Source: Dendrophyllia cribrosa
Lineage: Eukaryota; Cnidaria; Anthozoa; Scleractinia; Dendrophylliidae
Direction: 5' to 3'
DNA length: 64,000 nucleotides
Assembly: GCA_024195265.1 (NCBI GenBank)
Contig: JAJLRJ010000010.1
Location: 36,030,126-36,094,125 of the forward strand
Shown here: positions 23,306-33,559 of the stretch, piece by piece
How positions within the stretch are numbered: the first letter of the stretch is position 1
Layout of the letters: every line of letters begins with the position of its first letter
Made by a program: the position numbers and the translations under genes
The notes under the pieces: model-generated
The model's database searches: none
The model's input: only the letters and a program-made list of their open reading frames with translations
What the model was told of the DNA's origin: nothing

Positions 23306-23551
23306 TGGGGTTAGTTTCTAGAGAAACTGTGGTGCTGCGTCGGTGGGGGGATGAAACACGAGAATTTAGTTTTATCGACTGAGTCGATAAGGTAAATTGA
23401 CCACCGTAAAAAGATTCAAATAGCTGACGTTTCGAGCGCTAGCCCTTCGTCGGAGCGAATCAAGGAATTGTGGGTAGTGTGTGGTTTTATATAGTAAGCG
23501 GTGGAGCTACGCTATTGGTGGAAATTTGGTGACGTGAAAAAGAAATGTAAA

Positions 23552-24697
23552 TTAGTTGAATGAAAAGCGTTCGTTGATTCCGTGGGGTTTGAGAGTGCCG
23601 ATTTGAAAGATGATTTTTTGTTCTAGGTTTTTACGGCTTTCTATGTTACCCTGGTGTAGGGAAAGGCCGCAGATTGTCATGTGTTGTTTAGAATGGTTAG
23701 TAAGATTAAAATGGCGCGCGACTGGTTTGGATGCGTCTTTGTCATTTTTTTCAACGTCTCGGAGATGTTCACGAAAACGGTCGCCCAGTCTCCTCCCTGT
23801 TTCGCCAATGTATATCTTTTTGCAAAAAGTACATGTTATGCAGTAGATAACATTTACGGAGGTGCATGTAAAACGATCAGTGATTTTAATAGATCGTTTG
23901 GGTCCTGTTATTTTGTCCGCGTTGTGAATGAAAGGACAAGTGTTACATCGTGTGCGTGTGCATTTGAAAGTTCCCGGTTTATCGTCAGATTTCAGTGCGC
24001 TCGTAACTAGAAAGTTGCCTATGTTTTTGTCACGTTTGAATGAAATTAGTGGGGGTTGTGAAAAAATTCTGCCAGTTTCGGGGTCGTTTTGGAGTAATTT
24101 GAAATTTTTTAAAATGATGCTTTTGACTGTGTTGTTGTGTGGGTGGAAAGTGAGGGTGAATGGAATTCTCTCGTTCTCTTCCTTCTGTGGCGTTTGTAGT
24201 GCTGATTGTCTGTCGATCTGTTGTGCACGTTGTTGGCCCGTATTAACAACAGAGTCAGGGTACCCACGTTTCTTGAAAAACTGGCACATTTCTTCTGATT
24301 TGTTGGAAAAATCAGAGTCATCACTACATAGCCGTCGAAGTCTGAGAAATTGAGAATACGGAATGGCGTTTTTAACGTGCGATGGATGTGAGGATGAATG
24401 TAACAGATAACTGTGGGAATCTGTAGGTTTGTAGTGCACACTTGTGGATAAACTGTTACCGTTGATTGAAATATTAATGTCAAGAAAAGCGACTGAGGTT
24501 TCGGAAATTTCCCAGGTATATTTTAGAGCTGGATGAAAAGTATTGACAGAAGTTATGAATTGATTAAGTTCCTCTTTACTGGAAGAGGTAGCGCCAATGC
24601 AATCATCGATGTAGCGGCCGTAGAGTTCGGGTTTGGTTCCGTGGTACTGATTAAAAAATTTGTCTTCGATGTGGCCTACAAAAAGGTTAGCGTAGCT
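23552..24697 (-). CDS. Penelope-like RT C-terminus with GIY-YIG endonuclease, minus copy
   Basis: The minus-strand frame is open from the junction to the stop at 23552. In order it contains the entry phrase SYANLFVGHIED, the catalytic GRYIDDCIG box, VAFLDINISI, the HYKPTDSHSYLLHSSSHPSH segment typical of the PLE thumb, and IPYSQFLRLRRLCS. Next comes a cysteine cluster CTRTRCNTCPF that precedes the endonuclease, then GIY-YIG motifs VIYCITCTFC and KKIYIGETGRRLGDRFREHL. Penelope-like elements use the GIY-YIG nuclease with the reverse transcriptase for target-primed insertion. The N-terminal half of the reverse transcriptase is missing (5' truncation), so this copy cannot act alone. It has 250 bases more RT sequence than the plus copy. 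Confidence 0.92.
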   Translation of the reverse strand, partial: SYANLFVGHIEDKFFNQYHGTKPELYGRYIDDCIGATSSSKEELNQFITSVNTFHPALKYTWEISETSVAFLDINISINGNSLSTSVHYKPTDSHSYLLHSSSHPSHVKNAIPYSQFLRLRRLCSDDSDFSNKSEEMCQFFKKRGYPDSVVNTGQQRAQQIDRQSALQTPQKEENERIPFTLTFHPHNNTVKSIILKNFKLLQNDPETGRIFSQPPLISFKRDKNIGNFLVTSALKSDDKPGTFKCTRTRCNTCPFIHNADKITGPKRSIKITDRFTCTSVNVIYCITCTFCKKIYIGETGRRLGDRFREHLRDVEKNDKDASKPVARHFNLTNHSKQHMTICGLSLHQGNIESRKNLEQKIIFQIGTLKPHGINERFSFN

Positions 24698-25600
24698 AGT
24701 TTATCCACAAGTGTGCACTACAAACCTACAGATTCCCACAGTTATCTGTTACATTCATCCTCACATCCATCGCACGTTAAAAACGCCATTCCGTATTCTC
24801 AATTTCTCAGACTTCGACGGCTATGTAGTGATGACTCTGATTTTTCCAACAAATCAGAAGAAATGTGCCAGTTTTTCAAGAAACGTGGGTACCCTGACTC
24901 TGTTGTTAATACGGGCCAACAACGTGCACAACAGATCGACAGACAATCAGCACTACAAACGCCACAGAAGGAAGAGAACGAGAGAATTCCATTCACCCTC
25001 ACTTTCCACCCACACAACAACACAGTCAAAAGCATCATTTTAAAAAATTTCAAATTACTCCAAAACGACCCCGAAACTGGCAGAATTTTTTCACAACCCC
25101 CACTAATTTCATTCAAACGTGACAAAAACATAGGCAACTTTCTAGTTACGAGCGCACTGAAATCTGACGATAAACCGGGAACTTTCAAATGCACACGCAC
25201 ACGATGTAACACTTGTCCTTTCATTCACAACGCGGACAAAATAACAGGACCCAAACGATCTATTAAAATCACTGATCGTTTTACATGCACCTCCGTAAAT
25301 GTTATCTACTGCATAACATGTACTTTTTGCAAAAAGATATACATTGGCGAAACAGGGAGGAGACTGGGCGACCGTTTTCGTGAACATCTCCGAGACGTTG
25401 AAAAAAATGACAAAGACGCATCCAAACCAGTCGCGCGCCATTTTAATCTTACTAACCATTCTAAACAACACATGACAATCTGCGGCCTTTCCCTACACCA
25501 GGGTAACACAGAAAGCCGTAAAAACCTAGAACAAAAAATCATCTTTCAAATCGGCACTCTCAAACCCCACGGAATCAACGAACGCTTTTCATTCAACTAA
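24698..25600 (+). CDS. Penelope-like RT C-terminus with GIY-YIG endonuclease, plus copy
   Basis: This is the mirror copy of 23552-24697, starting at LSTSVHYKPTDSH and lacking the YIDD box. The GIY-YIG domain (KKIYIGETGRRLGDRFREHL) and the C-terminus GINERFSFN are complete. The two copies differ at one residue that I could see (GNTESR here, GNIESR in the other). The open frame continues upstream of 24698 to 24533, but that part is antisense to the other copy's catalytic region and is an accident of the inversion. Confidence 0.9.
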   Translation, partial: SLSTSVHYKPTDSHSYLLHSSSHPSHVKNAIPYSQFLRLRRLCSDDSDFSNKSEEMCQFFKKRGYPDSVVNTGQQRAQQIDRQSALQTPQKEENERIPFTLTFHPHNNTVKSIILKNFKLLQNDPETGRIFSQPPLISFKRDKNIGNFLVTSALKSDDKPGTFKCTRTRCNTCPFIHNADKITGPKRSIKITDRFTCTSVNVIYCITCTFCKKIYIGETGRRLGDRFREHLRDVEKNDKDASKPVARHFNLTNHSKQHMTICGLSLHQGNTESRKNLEQKIIFQIGTLKPHGINERFSFN

Positions 25601-25789
25601 TTTACATTTGTTTTTCACGTCACCAAATTTCCACCAATAGCGTAGCTCCACCGCTTACTATATAAAACCACACACTACCCACAATTCCTTGATTCGCTCC
25701 GACGAAGGGCTAGCGCTCGAAACGTCAGCTATTTGAATCTTTTTACGGTGGTCAATTTACCTTATCGACTCAGTCGATAAAACTAAATT

Positions 25790-28700
25790 CTGTAGTTCTG
25801 TAGTTCTGTAGTTCTCGTAGTTCTCGTAGTTCTGGTAGTTCTTGTAGTTCTGTAGTTCTGTAGTTCTGGTAGTTCGGTAGTTCGGTAGTTCTTGTAGTTC
25901 TTGTAGTTCTGTAGTTCTAGTAGTTCTTGTAGTTCTTGTAGTTCTGTAGTTCTGTAGTTCTGGTAGTTCGGTAGTTCGGTAGTTCTTGTAGTTCTTGTAG
26001 TTCTAGTAGTTCTTGTAGTTCTGTAGTTCTGTAGTACTGTAGTTCTCGTAGTTCTCGTAGTTCTCGTAGTTCTCGTAGTTCTGTAGTTCTGGTAGTTCTT
26101 GTAGTTCTTGTAGTTCTGTAGTTCTGGTAGTTCTGTAGTTCCGTAGTTCTGTAGTGCTGTAGTTCTGTAGTTTTGGTAGTTCTGTAGTTCTGGTAGTTCT
26201 GTAGTTCTGTAGTTCTGTAGTTCTGTAGTTCTGTAGTTCTGGTAGTTCGGTAGTTCTGGTAGTTCTGTAGTTCTGTAGTTCGGTAGTTCTTGTAGTTCTT
26301 GTAGTTCTGTAGTTCTAGTAGTTCTTGTAGTTCTGTAGTTCTGTAGTTCTGTAGTTCTGTAGTTCTGTAGTTCTCGTAGTTCTGTAGTTCTGGTAGTTCG
26401 GTAGTTCTTGTAGTTCTGTAGTTCTAGTAGTTCTTGTAGTTCTTGTAGTTCTGTAGTTCTGTAGTTCTGGTAGTTCTGTTGTTCCGTAGTTCTGTAGTTC
26501 TGTAGTTCTGTAGTTCTGTAGTTCTGTAGTTTTGGTAGTTCTGTAGTTCTGGTAGTTCTGTAGTTCTGTTGTTCTGTAGTTCTCGTAGTTCTGTAGTTCT
26601 GGTAGCTCGGTAGTTCGGTAGTTCTGGTAGTTCTGTAGTTCGGTAGTTCTTGTAGTTCTGTAGTTCTGGTAGTTCTGTAGTTCTGTAGTTTTGTAGTTCC
26701 GGTAGTTCTGTAGTTCTGGTAGTTCGGTAGTTCTGGTAGTTCTGTAGTTCGGTAGTTCTTGTAGTTCTTGTAGATCTGTAGTTCTAGTAGTTTTTGTAGT
26801 TCTTGTAGTTCTGTAGTTCTGTTGTTCTTGTAGTTCTTGTAGTTCTTGTAGTTCTAGTAGTTTTTGTAGTTCTGTAGTTCTGTAGTTCTGTAGTTCTCGT
26901 AGTTCTTTTAGTTCTCGTAGTTCTGTAGTTCGGTAGTTCTTGTAGTTCTAGTAGTTCTTGTAGTTCTGTAGTTCTGTAGTTCTCGTAGTTCTCGTAGTTC
27001 TGTAGTTCTGGTAGTTCTTGTATTTCTGTAGTTCTGTAGTTCTGGTAGTTCGGTAGTTCGGTAGTTCGGTAGTTCTTGTAGTTCTTATAGTTCTGTAGTT
27101 CTAGTAGTTCTGTAGTTCTGGTAGTTCTGTAGTTCTGTAGTTCTGTAGTTCTCGTAGTTCTGTAGTTCTGGTAGTTCGGTAGTTCGGTAGTTCTGTAGTT
27201 CGGTAGTTCTTGTAGTTCTTGTAGTTCTGTAGTTCTAGTAGTTTTTGTAGTTCTTTCAGTTCTGGAGTTCTAGTAGTTTTTGTAGTTCTGTAGTTCTGTA
27301 GTTCTGTAGTTCTCGTAGTTCTTGTAGTTCTCGTAGTTCTGTAGTTCGGTAGTTCTTGTAGTTCTAGTAGTTCTTGTAGTTCTGTAGATCTGTAGTTCTG
27401 TAGTTCTCGTAGTTCTCGTAGTTCTGTAGTTCTGGTAGTTCTTGTAGTTCTGTAGTTCTTGTAGTTCTGTAGTTCTTGTAGTTCTTGTAGTTCTTGTAGT
27501 TCTTGTAGTTCTGTAGTTCTATTAGTTCTTGTAGTTCTTGTAGTTCTGTAGTTCTGTAGTTATCGTAGTTCTGTAGTTCTGTAGTTCTGGTAGTTCGGTA
27601 GTTCGGTAGTTCTTGTAGTTTTATAGTTCTGTAGTTCTCGTAGTTCTGTAGTTCTGGTAGTTCGGTAGTTCGGTAGTTCTTGTAGTTCTTGTAGTTCTAA
27701 TAGTTCTGTAGTTCTGTAGTTCTGTAGTTCTCGTAGTTCTCGTAGTTCTGGTAGTTCTTGTAGTTCTGTAGTTCTGTAGTTCTGTAGTTCTGGTAGTTCG
27801 GTAGTTCGGTAGTTCTTGTAGTTCTTATAGTTCTGTAGTTCTGTAGTTCTGGTAGTTCGGTAGTTCGGTAGTTCTTGTAGTTCTTGTAGTTCTAGTAGTT
27901 CTTGTAGTTCTGTAGTTCTGTAGTACTGTAGTTCTCGTAGTTCTCGTAGTTCTCGTAGTTCTCGTAGTTCTGTAGTTCTGGTAGTTCTTGTAGTTCTTGT
28001 AGTTCTGTAGTTCTGGTAGTTCTGTAGTTCCGTAGTTCTGTAGTGCTGTAGTTCTGTAGTTTTGGTAGTTCTGTAGTTCTGGTAGTTCTGTAGTTCTGTA
28101 GTTCTGTAGTTCTGGTAGTTCGGTAGTTCTGGTAGTTCTGTAGTTCTGTAGTTCTGTAGTTCTGTAGTTCTGGTAGTTCGGTAGTTCTTGTAGTTCTGTA
28201 GTTCTAGTAGTTCTAGTAGTTCTTGTAGTTCTGTAGTTCTGTAGTTCTGTAGTTCTGTAGTTCTCGTAGTTCTGTAGTTCTGGTAGTTCGGTAGTTCTTG
28301 TAGTTCTGTAGTTCTAGTAGTTCTTGTAGTTCTTGTAGTTCTGTAGTTCTGTAGTTCTGGTAGTTCTGTTGTTCCGTAGTTCTGTAGTTCTGTAGTTCTG
28401 TAGTTTTGGTAGTTCTGTAGTTCTGGTAGTTCTGTAGTTCTGTTGTTCTGTAGTTCTCGTAGTTCTGTAGTTCTGGTAGCTCGGTAGTTCGGTAGTTCTG
28501 GTAGTTCTGTAGTTCGGTAGTTCTTGTAGTTCTTGTAGATCTGTAGTTCTAGTAGTTTTTGTAGTTCTTGTAGTTCTGTAGTTCTGGTAGTTCTGTAGTT
28601 CTGTAGTTCTGTAGTTCCGGTAGTTCTGTAGTTCTGGTAGTTCGGTAGTTCTGGTAGTTCTGTAGTTCGGTAGTTCTTGTAGTTCTTGTAGATCTGTAGT

Positions 28701-29003
28701 TCTAGTAGTTTTTGTAGTTCTTGTAGTTCTGTAGTTCTGTTGTTCGGTAGTTCTTGTAGTTCTTGTAGTTCTAGTAGTTTTTGTAGTTCTGTAGTTCTGT
28801 AGTTCTGTAGTTCTCGTAGTTCTTTTAGTTCTCGTAGTTCTGTTGTTCGGTAGTTCTTGTAGTTCTTGTAGTTCTAGTAGTTTTTGTAGTTCTGTAGATC
28901 TGTAGTTCTGTAGTTCTCGTAGTTCTCGTAGTTCTGTAGTTCTGGTAGTTCTTGTAGTTCTGTAGTTCTGTAGTTCTGGTAGTTCGGTAGTTCGGTAGTT
29001 CGG
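25790..29003 (+). repeat. Left-arm satellite, part 2
   Basis: This continues the GTAGTTCTG-type satellite after the Penelope-like insertion, in the same orientation as part 1. Blocks repeat internally. The string with GTAGATCTGTAGTTCTAGTAG occurs near 22288, 26770, 28535 and 28688. The part ends GTAGTTCGGAAC, where the orientation reverses. Confidence 0.97.
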
Positions 29004-31959
29004 AACGAACTACGAGAACTACGAGAACTACAGAACTACAGAACTACAGTACTACAAGAACTACTAGAACTACAAGAACTACAAGAACTACCGAACTACC
29101 GAACTACAGAACTACGAGAACTACAGAACTACAGAACTACAAGAACTACAATAACTACTAGAACTTGAGAACTACAAGAACTACAAGAAATACCGAACTA
29201 CCGAACTACCAGAACTACATAACTACAAGAACTACAAGAACTACCAGAACTACAGAACTACAGAACTACTAGAACTACAAGAACTACAAGACCTACCGAA
29301 CTACCGAACTACCAGAACTACAGAACTACGAGAACTACAGAACTACAGAACTACAAGAACTACAAGAACTACTAGAACTACAGAACTACAAGAACTACAA
29401 GAACTACCGAACTACCGAACTACCAGAACTACAGAACTACAGAACTACAGAACTACCAGAACTACAGAACTACCAAAACTACAGAACTACAGAACTACGG
29501 AACTACAGAACTACCAGAACTACAGAACTACAAGAACTACAAGAACTACAAGAACTACTAGAACTACAGAATTACAAGAACTACAAGAACTACCGAACTA
29601 CTGAACTACCAGAACTACAAGAACTACCAGAACTACAGAACTACGAGAACTACGAGAACTACAGAACTACAGAACTACAAGAACTACTAGAACTACAAGA
29701 ACTACAAGAACTACCGAACAACCAAACTACCAGAACTACAGAACTACGAGAACTACAGAACTACAGACTTACAGAACTACAAGAACTACAAGAACTACTA
29801 GAACCACAGAACTACGAGAACTACAGAACTACAGAACTACTAGAACTAAAAGAACTACTAGAACTACAGAACTACGAGAACTACAGAACTACAGAACTAC
29901 AGAACTACAAGAACTACTAGAACTACCGAACTACCAAACTACCAGAACTACGGAACTACGAGAACTACAGAACTACAGAAGTACAGAACTATAAGAACTA
30001 CTAGAACTACAGAACTACGAGAACTACAGAACTACAGAACTACAGAACTACAAGAACTACAAGAACTACTAGAACTACAGAACTACGAGAACTACAGAAC
30101 TACAGAACTACCAGAACTACAGAACTACCAGAACTACAGAACTTCCAAAACTACAGAACTACAGAACTACGGAACTACAGAACTACCAGAACTACAGAAC
30201 TACAAGAACTACAGAACTACGAGAACTACAGAACTACAGAACTACAAGAACTAAAAGAACTACTAGAACTACAGAACTACGAGAACTACAGAACTACAGA
30301 ACTACAAGAACTACTATAACTACAAGAACTACCGAACTACCAAACTACCAGAATTACAGAACAACGAGAACTACAGAACTACAAGAACTACCGAACTACC
30401 AAACTACCAGAACTACGGAACTACGAGAACTACAGAACTACAGAAGTACAGAACTATAAGAACTACTAGAACTACAGAACTACGAGAACTACAGAACTAC
30501 AGAACTACAGAACTACAGAACTACAGAACTACAAGAACTACAAGAACTACAGAACTACGAAAACTACAGAACTACAGAACTACCAGAACTACAGAACTAC
30601 AGAACTACCGAACTACATAACTACAAGAACTACAAGAACTACCAGAACTACAGAACTACGAGAACTACGAGAACTACGAGAACTACAGAACTACAGAACT
30701 ACAGAACTACAAGAACTACAAGAACTACAAGAACCACCGAACTACCGAACTACCACAACTACAGAACTACGAGAACTACAGAACTACAGAACTACGAGAA
30801 CTACGAGAACTACAGAACTACAGAACTGCAAGAACTAAAATAACTACTAGAACTACAGAACTACGAGAACTACAGAACTACAAGAACTACCGAACTACCA
30901 AACTACCAGAACTACAGAACTACGAGAACTACAGAACTACAGAACTACAGAACTACAGAACTACAAGAACTACAAGAACTACAAAACTACGAGAACTACA
31001 GAACTACAGAACTACAGAACTACAAGAACTACAAGAACTACTAGAAGTACAGAACTACGAGAACTACAGGACTACAGAACTACGAGAACTACAGAACTAC
31101 CAGAACTACAGAACTACAGAACTACAAGAACTACAAGAACTACAAGAACTACCAGAACTACGAGAGCTACGAGAACTACGAGAACTACAGAACTACAGAA
31201 CTACGAGAACTACCGAACTACCGAACTACCAGAACTACAGAACTACGAGAACTACATAACTACAAGAACTACAAGAACTACCAGAACTACAGAACTACAA
31301 TAACTACAAGAACTACTAGAACTACAGAACTACAAGAACTACAAGAACTACCATAACTACAGAACTACAAGAACTACAGAACTACAAGAACTACAAGAAC
31401 TACCAGAACTACAGAACTACAGAACTACCAGAACTACAGAACTTCCAAAACTACAGAACTACAGAACTACGGAACTACAGAACTACCAGAACTACAGAAC
31501 TACAAGAACTACAAGAACTACTAGAACTACAGAACTACAAGAACTACAAGAACTACAAGAACTACAAGAACTACAAGAACTACCGAACTACCGAACTACC
31601 AGAACTACAGAACTACAGAACTACAAGAACTACAAGAACTACAAGAACTACCACCAGAACTACAGAACTACGAGAACTACGAGAACTACGAGAACTACAG
31701 AACTACAAGAACTACAAGAACTACAAGAACCACCGAACTACCGAACTACCAGAACTACAGAACTACGAGAACTACAGAACTACAGAACTACAAGAACTAA
31801 AAGAACTACTAGAACTACAGAGCTACGAGAACTAAAGAAATACAGAACTACAGAACTACAGAACTACAGAACTACAGAACTACAAGAACTACAAGAACTA
31901 CTAGAACTACAGAACTACGAGAACTACAGAACTACCAGAACTACAGAACTACAATAACT
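29004..31959 (-). repeat. Right-arm satellite (inverted orientation)
   Basis: This is the same satellite read on the opposite strand (AGAACTAC, AAGAACTAC, CCGAACTAC). At about 3.0 kb it is much shorter than the left arm (about 7.2 kb without the insert), so the arms have expanded or contracted independently. It ends ACAATAACTATAGG, the mirror of the left-arm start. Confidence 0.97.
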
Positions 31960-32069
31960 ATAGGAGAACATCGGCCAGAACGGATAGCTTAGAAAGTTTA
32001 GTATGAGTTTCCGAAAGACTTAAACGTTAGAAATGTTATATTCGTGACGGTTATCATGAACGTATTACC
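31951..32069 (-). repeat. Right terminal inverted repeat of the foldback element
   Basis: This is the inverted partner of 19262-19380, ending AACGTATTACC at the element border. It is followed directly by the target duplication AGGAACAT. Confidence 0.92.
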
Positions 32070-32077
32070 AGGAACAT
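32070..32077. repeat. Right target-site duplication of the foldback element
   Basis: AGGAACAT is identical to 19254-19261. Together with the perfect terminal bases it fixes the insertion borders. Confidence 0.9.
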
Positions 32078-32142
32078 CCAGGATCATAATAACCAGGGGC
32101 CTATACATGCCTGGGGCATTTGTTATGTGGTTCCTGATGTGA
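32078..32142 (+). pseudogene. Displaced C-terminal tail of the Ly6/uPAR gene
   Basis: If the element and one copy of AGGAACAT are removed, the Ly6 frame runs on here for 21 codons to the stop TGA at 32140-32142. The added residues include RIIITRGLYMPG followed by a hydrophobic end (AFVMWFLM). A short polar stretch followed by a hydrophobic C-terminus is what a GPI-anchor signal looks like in this family. It is now separated from the rest of the exon by 12.8 kb. That the frame stays open exactly across the inferred empty site is strong internal support for the reading. Confidence 0.75.
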
Positions 32143-32480
32143 TCACGAAATGAACACTAGTGTTTTATGTTCCACTATATTGTTTATAGACTGTAGACTT
32201 AGACTTAGACTCGAAGCATTCTCGTCTCCAAAGCCTTCGTTTCGTTTGGGCACGTAGTCGGTAAAATCAACTGATGTCTCTGGACGCAACCAATACCGGA
32301 TGTCCTGAAATTTCGGACTTCCGGTAGCGCATGAACAGTAGTTACAAATGGTCAACGTTCGATAACATCGACTGAGACCAGATTGGACACCTTATTGAGT
32401 GTTATATAACGGATTAACTGGTTAGCTTTCAGCTGAGGTTGGGGTCAATAGTTTATATAGTTAAAGTTAGGACTAAGCAA

Positions 32481-33112
32481 TAGGCCTGAATAGATTGTGC
32501 TAGCAAATCCAGCCAAAGTTGCTCCAAAAAAAGGCTAAAAGTTGCTCAAAAGTTGCCATAAATTGAAAAAGTTGCCACCAAAATTTGAAAAAGTTGCTCA
32601 CTTTGGCGAGCCATTTTATTTTAGATAACAATTAAAACATGGAAATGTTGGATGTGTAATTCAATATAATCTGAAATTTCAACATAACTACCAATAGTAG
32701 TACTTTGACTACTTTCTAATGAAGTAAAGTAGTTTCTGATGATACCAAGATGGCGGCGGCTCTGTGTGGGGGCCAATAACCGGCTAACCGCTGGATAATT
32801 CGCGGGCGATATTAAATAGATAGCTGCTGTCCAGTTCGTGGGCGCACATCAATTCATGCACAGAAGTAGAAAACAAAGGAATGTTAATCATTTGCAGGGT
32901 CAATACTATTCAATACACGTCTACAGCATTCTTAGTGTCGACCAGTTTCAATTAACACAAACATTTGGGATAATTTGGATGTTTCATCATTACTTGTTGC
33001 TCAAAAGTTGCCAAGGAAGGCAAAAGTTGCTCTAGGTTGCTTGCAGTACAAAAAGTTGCTCAAAACTCCAGAAGTTGCTCAAAAGTTGCCGAGCACGATC
33101 TATTCAGGCCTA
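32481..33112. mobile_element. Non-autonomous hAT-like element, 632 bp
   Basis: The termini TAGGCCTGAATAGAT and ATCTATTCAGGCCTA are inverted copies and are flanked by the 8-bp duplication CTAAGCAA (32473-32480 and 33113-33120). An 8-bp duplication with this kind of end fits hAT. Subterminal regions carry many short repeats of AAAGTTGCTC and AAAGTTGCC, as is common for hAT transposase-binding motifs. No transposase is encoded. Confidence 0.85.
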
Positions 33113-33129
33113 CTAAGCAACCCGAGAAG

Positions 33130-33212
33130 CTAGGTGGTACAGTGGTACGGTAGGCTATGTAAGCCTAAGCCTAGCTGAGGTCACAGGTTCAATCCTGAGT
33201 GGGGATTTTATA
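33130..33212 (+). other. tRNA-like segment with A and B boxes
   Basis: The segment has TGGTACAGTGG (A-box) and GGTTCAATCC (B-box) about 45 bp apart, as in tRNA-derived SINEs. It lies inside the TIR element at 32385-33295. It is probably a SINE fragment rather than a working tRNA gene. Confidence 0.6.
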
Positions 33213-33369
33213 TTTTCTTTTTTACACTTAAATATTTATTGAAAATAAAATTCGAAGTGTCAACATTACGTTGTATAATTCTCAATAAGGTGTCCGACCT
33301 ACTTCACCCTATGTTACCTAATACCGACCGTTACAAATAGCATTGCTCATGTTGAAAACTATCCCCAGG

Positions 33370-33559
33370 CCATTCTCGTCCTCAGAGAACAAAAAAAGAA
33401 AAATATTCCGGAAGTAGAATATCCTGCGTAGTAGTTTACTGTTTTAACTCGTGGTGCGCATTCATTTTTTATCAGCCAGTGAAAAAAAATAGAATTTTTA
33501 CTTGCGACCAGATCCCCTCGTTGAGAGGAAAAAACGAGAGGCTCTGGGGACGAGAATGG
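33370..33559. mobile_element. Short TIR element (MITE), 190 bp
   Basis: The left end CCATTCTCGTCCTCAGAG and the right end CTCTGGGGACGAGAATGG are inverted copies with one mismatch. No coding sequence and no clear target duplication. Confidence 0.7.

Larger units (their letters stand above)
23306..25789. mobile_element. Penelope-like element, inverted dimer insertion
   Basis: This 2,484-bp insert in the satellite consists of two 5'-truncated copies of one Penelope-like element, facing outward from a junction near 24698. The minus copy spans 24700 to 23306 and the plus copy spans 24698 to 25789. Over about 1.08 kb I could find only about two or three differences between the arms, so the insertion is very recent. 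The flanks share CTGTAGTTCTGTA. An uninterrupted version of the same satellite string lies at about 27690-27725, which acts as an empty site and supports a target duplication of about 13 bp. The 3' regions contain the small palindrome TTATCGACTCAGTCGATAA and the phrase GACGTTTCGAGCGCTAGCCC. Confidence 0.9.
19262..32069. mobile_element. Giant foldback-type DNA transposon, 12,808 bp, with satellite arms
   Basis: The element is bounded by perfect ends GGTAATACGTT and AACGTATTACC and by an 8-bp target duplication AGGAACAT. The outer ~119 bp of each side (19262-19380 and 31951-32069) are inverted copies with three mismatches that I could count. Inside, the left arm is satellite of the GTAGTTCTG type and the right arm is the same satellite in reverse (AGAACTAC). 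The orientation switches at about 29004. This matches the plan of foldback elements, in which long inverted repeats consist of tandem arrays. No transposase is present, so it would need one in trans. Among known superfamilies, an 8-bp duplication with termini starting GG fits Merlin best. hAT and P also give 8 bp but have different ends. A Penelope-like dimer (23306-25789) is a later insertion. Confidence 0.88.
32385..33295. mobile_element. TIR element with nested hAT-like insertion
   Basis: The ends GGACACCTTATTGAG and CTCAATAAGGTGTCC are perfect inverted copies, and the similarity goes on for about 28 bp. The interior holds a tRNA-like promoter segment (33130-33212) and the 632-bp insertion at 32481-33112. 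No ORF. A target duplication was not clear. Confidence 0.7.

Noticed and set aside
23306..23400. Hammerhead ribozyme in the Penelope-like 3' repeat
   Set aside because: Such ribozymes are known from PLEs. I looked for the CTGATGA and GAAA core in the right order on both strands and did not find a convincing one. A covariance-model search would settle it.
24533..24697. N-terminal extension of the plus-strand PLE protein
   Set aside because: This stretch is antisense to the RT catalytic region of the minus copy; the open frame is accidental.
19371..31959. CRISPR-like or coding tandem repeat
   Set aside because: Units of 7-10 bp follow each other without spacers and the strand flips in the middle. 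It is eukaryotic satellite inside a transposon.
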